Below are positions 58,906 to 64,000 of a DNA stretch of 64,000 bases, in pieces. The DNA is taken from contig NZ_BDCH01000017.1 of assembly GCF_001613405.1 (NCBI RefSeq), positions 310,001-374,000 of the forward strand. Direction: 5' to 3'. How positions within the stretch are numbered: position 1 is the first letter of the stretch; the number at the start of each line of letters is the position of its first letter. Under the pieces are notes generated by a model. It did no database searches, had not been told where the DNA came from, and saw only the letters and a program-made list of their open reading frames with translations. Made by a program: the position numbers and the translations under genes. The DNA is from Nocardia crassostreae. GTDB taxonomy: Bacteria; Actinomycetota; Actinomycetes; Mycobacteriales; Mycobacteriaceae.

Positions 58906-59830
58906 CGCCGACGATATAGGCACCGTGGCCATTGTCGGCGCGGGGTCGATCGGCGCGAGTTGGGCGGCGCTCGTTTTGGCGCGTGGGCTGACCGTGATCG
59001 CTACGGATCCCGCTCGCGGAGCCCTGGAGTCGTTGCCCGATGCGGTGGGCGCACGGTTGGCAGAACTCGGCGCGGTGGCGGACTGGCGGGGTCGACTGCA
59101 CTTCACGGCGGATCCGGCCGAGGCGGCGGCTGCGGCCGATCTGGTGTTGGAGAACGGGCCGGAGCGGCTGGTGGTGAAGCGGGAGATCTTCGCGGTGCTG
59201 GATGCTGCCGCGCGGCCGGACGTCCTTCTCGCCAGTAGTTCATCCGGGCTGGCGCCGAGCAGTTTTCAGGGGGTGTGCCGGTATCCGGAGCGGGTGCTCG
59301 TGGCGCATCCGTTCAATCCGCCGCATCTGGTGCCGCTGGTGGAGATCGTCGGGGGCGAGCAGACTTCGGCGGCGGCAATCGCGACTGCCATGGCGGTCAT
59401 GCGGCATTGGGGCAAAGAGCCGGTGCATATTCGACGGGAGTTGCCCGGGCATGTGGCGAATCGGTTGCAAGCGGCGCTGTGGCGGGAAGCGTATTACCTG
59501 GTGGAGCAGGGCGTAGTGTCGGTGGCCGATATCGATACCGCCATATCCGCAGGGCCGGGATTGCGGTGGGCGCTGCTGGGGCCGTTCGCGACTCAACACC
59601 TGTCCGGAGGACCGGGCGGGCTGGGGCATGTGCTCGAGCATCTCGGGCCCCCGATGGTCGACTGGTGGGCCGATCTGGGTTCGCCCAAACTCACTTCCGA
59701 ACTGATGGAAAGCCTGGTGACCGGCGTCGCCGAGGAGCTCGGCGATATCGCGGCCGATGAGTTGCCGGATCGCCGAGATCGTGCCCTGCGAGACCTGTTG
59801 TCGCTCAAGGACCGCCATGGGCTCGGCTGA
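58898..59830 (+). CDS. 3-hydroxyacyl-CoA dehydrogenase family protein (lambda-crystallin/carnitine-dehydrogenase-like)
   Basis: A 310-residue NAD-dependent dehydrogenase. The Rossmann motif is VAIVGAGSIGASWAALVLARG, LLASSSSGLAPS and VAHPFNPPHLVPLVEIVGG hold the catalytic Ser/His region, and ELPGHVANRLQAALWREAYYL is the C-terminal domain. This short, single-domain form resembles L-carnitine/L-gulonate 3-dehydrogenases as well as 3-hydroxyacyl-CoA dehydrogenases. It oxidises a 3-hydroxy group to a ketone. The ribosome binding site GGAAGG is somewhat distant from the ATG. Confidence 0.83.
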   Translation: MIDADDIGTVAIVGAGSIGASWAALVLARGLTVIATDPARGALESLPDAVGARLAELGAVADWRGRLHFTADPAEAAAAADLVLENGPERLVVKREIFAVLDAAARPDVLLASSSSGLAPSSFQGVCRYPERVLVAHPFNPPHLVPLVEIVGGEQTSAAAIATAMAVMRHWGKEPVHIRRELPGHVANRLQAALWREAYYLVEQGVVSVADIDTAISAGPGLRWALLGPFATQHLSGGPGGLGHVLEHLGPPMVDWWADLGSPKLTSELMESLVTGVAEELGDIAADELPDRRDRALRDLLSLKDRHGLG

Positions 59831-59872
59831 TATGTCCGAGACGTTGGCAGACAGCGAAGTTTGGAGACATCG

Positions 59873-61371
59873 ATGAACGACCAGGGAATGGGTTCCTGGA
59901 CCACCCGTCGCGCCCGGATGACGCCGAATCGGGCGGCCCTCGTCCAGGACGGGGTGGCGACGAGCTACCGGGAGCTGGACGAGCGGGCCGTGCGGCTGGC
60001 GCACGGGCTGCGCGGGCGCGGGGTCGAACGCGGGGATCGGGTGGCCTATCTGGGCTGGAATTCGGTGGCGTTCGTCGAAACCATGTTCGCGGTGGCCAAA
60101 TTGGGGGCGGTGCTGGTGCCGTTGAATACCCGGCTGGCCGCACCGGAGACGGCGTTCATTCTCGCGGATTGCGGGCCGCGACTGCTGATCGCCGATCAGG
60201 GTTTCGATTCCGTACTCGGCTCCGACGAGGTACGGGCGCTCGGCCTGGACCCGGTCGCGGTCGACGAGGTGCGCGAATCCGGTTCCGGCACAGCGATCGA
60301 CGAGCCGATCTCGCTCGACGACCTGTTCATGGTCCAGTACACCTCCGGCACCACCGGGCGGCCCAAGGGCGTCATGCTCATCCACGGCAATATCACCTGG
60401 AACGTCTACAACCTGCTGGTGGACATGGACGTTCGCGGTACCGAGATCGCGCTGGTCACCGCTCCCCTGTTCCACACCGCGGCGCTCAATCAAGTGCTGT
60501 TCCCCGTGCTGCTCAAGGGCGGCACCGCGCTCATCGAGGCTAAATGGGATCCTGCGCGCGCCTTGCGGCTCATCGAAAACGACCGCGTCACCATGCTTTT
60601 CGGTGTCACCTCGATGTATCAGTCGCTGGCGCTCACACCAGGATTCGACACCGCCGATCTGTCCTCGCTGCGCAATGCTCTCAGCGGCGGCGCACCGATT
60701 CCGGTCGCACTGCTGGAGACCTACCGGGCACGCGGGCTGACCATCATCCAGGGCTACGGCCTCACCGAGGCGTCACCATGCTGCGGGCCGCCGATCCGGG
60801 AGCGGACGGCGCGAAACTGGGTTCCGCGGGCACGCCTTGCTTCTTCACCGACGTCCGCCTGGCCGGGGACTCCGGGGACTCCGGGGACTCCGGCGAAATC
60901 CTGGTCCAGGGCCCGAATGTCAGCCCCGGCTACTGGAATCGGCCCGACGCGACCGCCGCCGCATTCGAGGACGGGCACTGGCTGCACACCGGCGATCTGG
61001 GCCGCCGCGACGACGACGGCTACCTCCATATCGTCGACCGGCTCAAGGACATGTTCATCTCCGGCGGTGAGAACGTCTATCCCGCCGAGGTGGAGCAGGC
61101 CATCTACGCCCACGCGGCCGTCGCCGAATGCGCGGTCATCGGCGTGCCCGATCCGGTCTGGGGCGAGGTCGGCCGCGCCGTCGTGGTGCCGCGCCCCGGC
61201 GCGACGCTCACCGAGGCCGAGCTGCTGACCTTCCTGGATACCCGTATCGCCCGCTACAAGATCCCGAAATCCGTTGTGTTCGTGGACGAATTGGCGCACA
61301 ACGCCGCCGGAAAGCTGATCAAGGCCCGCATTCGTGAACTGCACGGTGCGGTGGACGAGGAGACCCCGTGA
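59873..61371 (+). pseudogene. Acyl-CoA synthetase (AMP-forming), one-base frameshift
   Basis: From ATG 59873 (GGAG seven bases upstream) the frame encodes a typical ligase: YTSGTTGRPKGVMLIHGNI (P-loop), TAPLFHTAALNQVLFPVLL, and IIQGYGLTEA. It then loses the frame near 60769-60770. The rest continues in another frame as TMLRAADPGADGAKLGS to the C-terminal catalytic Lys in NAAGKLIKARI. Adding one G (GAGG to GAGGG) gives the continuous and typical TEGVTML. Together the parts make a normal ~500-residue enzyme. It would activate the pathway's main acid. The shift truncates the C-terminal domain needed for the CoA step. Confidence 0.87.
60865..60891 (+). repeat. Tandem 9-bp repeat, three copies
   Basis: GGGGACTCC is repeated three times without gaps inside the acyl-CoA ligase gene, encoding Asp-Ser-Gly repeats (GDSGDSGDSGE) in a surface loop before the hinge region. 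Copy changes would keep the frame. It lies about 95 bp after the frameshift. Confidence 0.75.
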
Positions 61372-62255
61372 AGTACGAATGCAAGATCGATGTCGACGCC
61401 ATCACCGCGCTCGATATGCACGTCCACATCGAACAGGATCACCACGGGTGCCTCTCCCTGGATCAGGAGTTGATGGACGCGTCGGCGGCCTACTTCAAGT
61501 CCTCGGACAATCGCACGCCGACGGTGGACGATATTGCCGAACGCTATCGCGCGGCGGGTATGGCGGCGGTGGTGTTCACCGTCGATGCCTCGACTGCCAC
61601 CGGCCACCCGGCCATTTCGAGCGAGGAGATCGCCGAGCGGGCGGCCGCGCACGCGGATGTGCTGATCCCCTTCGGCTCCGTGGATCCGCTGCGCGGCGCG
61701 GCGGCGATCGAGCAGGCCCGGCGGCTGGTCACCGACCACGGCGTGCGCGGCTTCAAATTCCATCCCAGCCTGCAAGGGTTCGCACCCAATGAGCCACAGT
61801 TCAATCCGCTCTGGGCGGCCCTGGAGGAGTTGGGCATGCCCGCGCTCTTCCACACCGGCCAGAACGGCATCGGCGCGGGCCTGCCCGGCGGCCGCGGGAT
61901 CAAACTGCGCTACTCCAACCCGCTGCTGCTCGATGACATCGCCGCCGACTTCCCCGGTCTGACAGTGATTCTGGCGCACCCGTCGGTGCCCTGGCAGGCC
62001 GAGGCCATCTCCATGGCCACCCACAAGGCCAATGTCTTCATCGACCTGTCCGGCTGGTCGCCCAAGTACTTCCCGGCCGAACTGGTCAAGGCGGCGGGCG
62101 GCATGCTGCGCCGAAAAGTGTTGTTCGGCAGCGATTATCCGCTCATCGCGCCCGAGCGCTGGCTCGCCGATTTCGCCACGCTCGGCCTGAAAGACGACGT
62201 GCTGCCCGGCATTTTCAAGGGCAATGCCGCCGGGTTGCTCGGCCTCTTGACGTGA
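61368..62255 (+). CDS. Amidohydrolase family protein (ACMSD/resorcylate-decarboxylase type)
   Basis: A 295-residue TIM-barrel metal enzyme. The HxH metal motif is in LDMHVHIEQD, further ligands in GFKFHPSLQG and VILAHPSVPWQ, and the catalytic Asp in LFGSDYPLIAPERW. The group includes decarboxylases of aromatic or keto acids and C-C or lactone hydrolases. GTG 61368 overlaps the ligase stop (GTGA). In this operon a decarboxylation or hydrolysis step of the substrate is likely. Confidence 0.82.
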   Translation: MKYECKIDVDAITALDMHVHIEQDHHGCLSLDQELMDASAAYFKSSDNRTPTVDDIAERYRAAGMAAVVFTVDASTATGHPAISSEEIAERAAAHADVLIPFGSVDPLRGAAAIEQARRLVTDHGVRGFKFHPSLQGFAPNEPQFNPLWAALEELGMPALFHTGQNGIGAGLPGGRGIKLRYSNPLLLDDIAADFPGLTVILAHPSVPWQAEAISMATHKANVFIDLSGWSPKYFPAELVKAAGGMLRRKVLFGSDYPLIAPERWLADFATLGLKDDVLPGIFKGNAAGLLGLLT

Positions 62256-62276
62256 GCTGGACCACACAGCACAATC

Positions 62277-62307
62277 ATCAGGGTACCTGACTATCAGGAA
62301 CCCTGAT
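62277..62307. promoter_or_regulatory. Two MarR operator copies upstream of the MHS transporter
   Basis: ATCAGGGTACCTGAC (62277-62291) and ATCAGGAACCCTGAT (62293-62307) match the 15-bp palindromes at 55922-55956, here with 16-bp centre-to-centre spacing. The second is perfect (ATCAGG-AAC-CCTGAT). They end 29 bp before the transporter ATG and imply an internal, co-regulated promoter. Confidence 0.78.
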
Positions 62308-62336
62308 CTTTTTGTGTCACCTCTGGGAGCTCCCCC

Positions 62337-63665
62337 ATGTCAACAACTTCCACCGCGGACGCGCGCAGCCATATGCGCCGGGTCGTGGCCTCCAGCTTCA
62401 CCGGCAGCCTCATCGAGTACTACGACTTCATGCTGTACTCGACCGCCTCCGCGGTCGTCTTCGGCAAGGTCTTCTTCTCCCACCTGGACGGGCTGACCGC
62501 CACCCTCGCCAGCTTCGCCACCTTCGCGACCGGCTATCTGGCGCGCCCCCTCGGCGGAATCGTGTTCGGGCACTTCGGCGATCGGCTCGGCCGCAAGCGG
62601 ATGCTGGTGCTGACCATGACCCTCATGGCCGGGGTGAGCACCGCCATCGGCCTGCTGCCCACCTATGCGGCCATCGGCCTGTGGGCCCCGCTGCTGCTGA
62701 CCCTGCTGCGCGTGGTGCAGGGCAACGCGGTGGGCGGCGAATGGGGCGGCGCGGTGCTCATGACCGCCGAGCACGCCACCTCGCGGCGCGGGCTGTGGGC
62801 CAGCTTCACCAATGCGGGCGCACCGGCGGGCCTGGTGCTGTCGACGGCGGTCATGTCGGCCACCGCCGGTCTCACCACCGATGCGCAGTTCCTGTCGTGG
62901 GGCTGGCGAATTCCCTTCCTGCTCAGCCTGGGACTGCTGGCGGTCGGGCTCTACATCCGGCTGAGCGTGCGCGAGACACCGGCGTTCGAACAGCTGCGGG
63001 AGTCCGGGCAGGATCACGGCTTCCCGCTGCTCGACGTGCTGCGCAACCACTGGCGCAAACTGCTGCTGACCGTCGGCGTCGACCTGGGCGCGTTCATCGC
63101 GCAGAGCACGCTGACCACCTTCGTGGTCGCCTACGCCGTGAGCGTGGGCTTCGCCCGCCCTTCGGTGCTGAACGCGCTCACCATCGCCTCGGCCTTCTCG
63201 GTGGTGCTGATTCCGGTGTGGGCGGGCCTGACCGACCGGGTGGGCCGCCGCCCGGTCATCCTGGCGGGCGCGGTCGCGCTGGGCCTGTTCGCCTTCGCGC
63301 TGTTCCCCATGATCCGCACCGGCAGCTGGACCATGCTGCTCATCGCGCTCGTCATCGGCGTGTGTATTCTGCATCCGGCCTGGTACGGTCCCCTGGCGGC
63401 ACTGTGCAGCGAGATGTTCTCGACCTCCTCCCGCTACACCGGCACCTCGCTGGGCTATCAGCTCGCCGGTATCGGCGCGGGCGTCGCACCCTTGATCTTC
63501 ACGAGCATGCAGAAATCGTTCGGCAACAACACCATCGGCGTCTCACTGGTCGTCGCCGCCTTCGCGCTGCTGTCGGTGGTGTGCGTCCTGGTGCTGTCGG
63601 AGACCCGGCACGAGCAATTGTCCGAGCCGGTCGCCGACAATGAATTCGAATGGGAGAGAAAATGA
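62337..63665 (+). CDS. MHS-family MFS transporter
   Basis: A 442-residue metabolite:H+ symporter: ASSFTGSLIEYYDFMLYSTASAV in helix 1, GHFGDRLGRKRMLVLT in loop 2-3, and VQGNAVGGEWGGAVLMTAEHA in helix 4/5. FLSWGWRIPFLLS is the intact counterpart of the position broken in the 23501 paralogue. It likely imports the organic acid handled by the upstream ligase and hydratase. The stop overlaps the carboxylesterase start (ATGA). Confidence 0.9.
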   Translation: MSTTSTADARSHMRRVVASSFTGSLIEYYDFMLYSTASAVVFGKVFFSHLDGLTATLASFATFATGYLARPLGGIVFGHFGDRLGRKRMLVLTMTLMAGVSTAIGLLPTYAAIGLWAPLLLTLLRVVQGNAVGGEWGGAVLMTAEHATSRRGLWASFTNAGAPAGLVLSTAVMSATAGLTTDAQFLSWGWRIPFLLSLGLLAVGLYIRLSVRETPAFEQLRESGQDHGFPLLDVLRNHWRKLLLTVGVDLGAFIAQSTLTTFVVAYAVSVGFARPSVLNALTIASAFSVVLIPVWAGLTDRVGRRPVILAGAVALGLFAFALFPMIRTGSWTMLLIALVIGVCILHPAWYGPLAALCSEMFSTSSRYTGTSLGYQLAGIGAGVAPLIFTSMQKSFGNNTIGVSLVVAAFALLSVVCVLVLSETRHEQLSEPVADNEFEWERK

Positions 63666-64000
63666 TCGACGGCCGCCCCAGCGGCGCACCGAGCCGGCGC
63701 CGCTTCCTCACCCTGGCCGGGCTGAGCGCGGCGAGCCTGGCGCTGAACGCGGCGTGCGGTAAGGATCCGGCCTCGTCGACCGTGGCGCAGACCCGCCACG
63801 GCGCGGTCCGCGGCATCGCGTCCGAGGGCATGGTGGTCTGGAAGGGCATTCCTTTCGCGGCCCCGCCCACCGGTGCCCGCCGCTTCGCCGCGCCCGAGCC
63901 CGCCGAACCTTGGACCGGCATTCGCGACGCCACCTAATTCGGTTTCGCCGCACTGCAAGTGCCGCTGCTGCCGAACGCACCCGAGGCTTCCGCACAGAGC
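63662..64000 (+). pseudogene. Exported type B carboxylesterase, in-frame TAA; runs off the window
   Basis: The N-terminus has a twin-arginine signal and lipobox (RRRFLTLAGLSAASL...LNAACG), so it is a Tat-exported lipoprotein. TRHGAVRGIASEGMVVWKGIPFAAPPTGARRF and EPWTGIRDAT are typical of carboxylesterase type B. A TAA (63935-63937) then interrupts the frame, which stays open afterwards (FGFAALQVPLLPNAPEASA) to the window edge. One change (CAA or GAA to TAA) explains it. The enzyme would split an ester outside the cell before uptake of the acid. Confidence 0.75.

Noticed and set aside
55980..59830. Carnitine degradation operon
   Set aside because: The dehydrogenase resembles carnitine dehydrogenase, but no beta-keto acid cleavage enzyme, betainyl-CoA thioesterase or quaternary-amine transporter is present.
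60865..60891. CRISPR-like repeat
   Set aside because: Three contiguous 9-bp units without spacers, inside a coding sequence.

Overview
The window is high-GC DNA with dense, overlapping genes. It looks like the chromosome of a mycolic-acid actinomycete, most probably Nocardia or a close relative. That placement is an inference. It rests on an orphan RNA polymerase beta-subunit gene without rpoC (the rpoB2 arrangement known from rifampicin-resistant Nocardia), a ChoD-like GMC oxidoreductase, many IclR/TetR/MarR/AraC regulators, and frequent GTG/TTG starts with ATGA/GTGA overlaps. I saw no tRNA, rRNA or CRISPR array.

Layout. 1-4044 (minus): a drug-type MFS exporter and an NRPS initiation module (formyltransferase, degenerate condensation region, adenylation domain) that runs off the left edge and is cut by an in-frame TAG. 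4449-8667 (plus): a thiolase, then a sugar-type ABC importer. 8668-11385: a gene-poor, decayed stretch and a solo TnpB with an omega-RNA-like 3' end. 11557-15547: an ATC-hydrolase-family protein and rpoB2. 15788-25794: crotonase and ChoD-like oxidoreductase, GlxA-type regulator with a DJ-1/PfpI protein, F420/PPOX-type protein, lipoprotein, acyl-CoA synthetase, MHS transporter, quinone oxidoreductase. 25911-32936: CopC, an exported amine oxidase with a RidA-family lipoprotein, divergent APC permease and IclR regulator, secreted lipase. 33042-48000: many small regulator/enzyme pairs, including a stand-alone ribosomal bL12 paralogue, a TetR/FAD-monooxygenase pair with an elaborate operator, an orphan ParA, a secreted trypsin-like protease, and a TipA-type MerR regulator.

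47948-55327 (minus) is a complete beta-ketoadipate operon in the order pcaI-J-F-H-G-B-D-C-R. Every junction overlaps, and a putative PcaR operator lies in front. pcaD carries a one-base insertion in a seven-C run. 55445-64000 is a second catabolic island: a MarR regulator, then crotonase, acetoacetyl-CoA-synthetase-like ligase, 3-hydroxyacyl-CoA dehydrogenase, acyl-CoA ligase (frameshifted), amidohydrolase, MHS transporter and exported carboxylesterase. Two copies of one 15-bp palindrome lie before the first enzyme and two more before the transporter, so the MarR protein probably controls both transcription units. The substrate is not recognisable; this is the best candidate here for an undescribed pathway.

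A striking global feature is that eight otherwise well-conserved genes are each broken by a single event. Six are in-frame stops, all explicable as C:G to T:A changes, and two are one-base indels. Either the strain or the assembly carries an unusual mutation load; this should be settled before functions are assigned.
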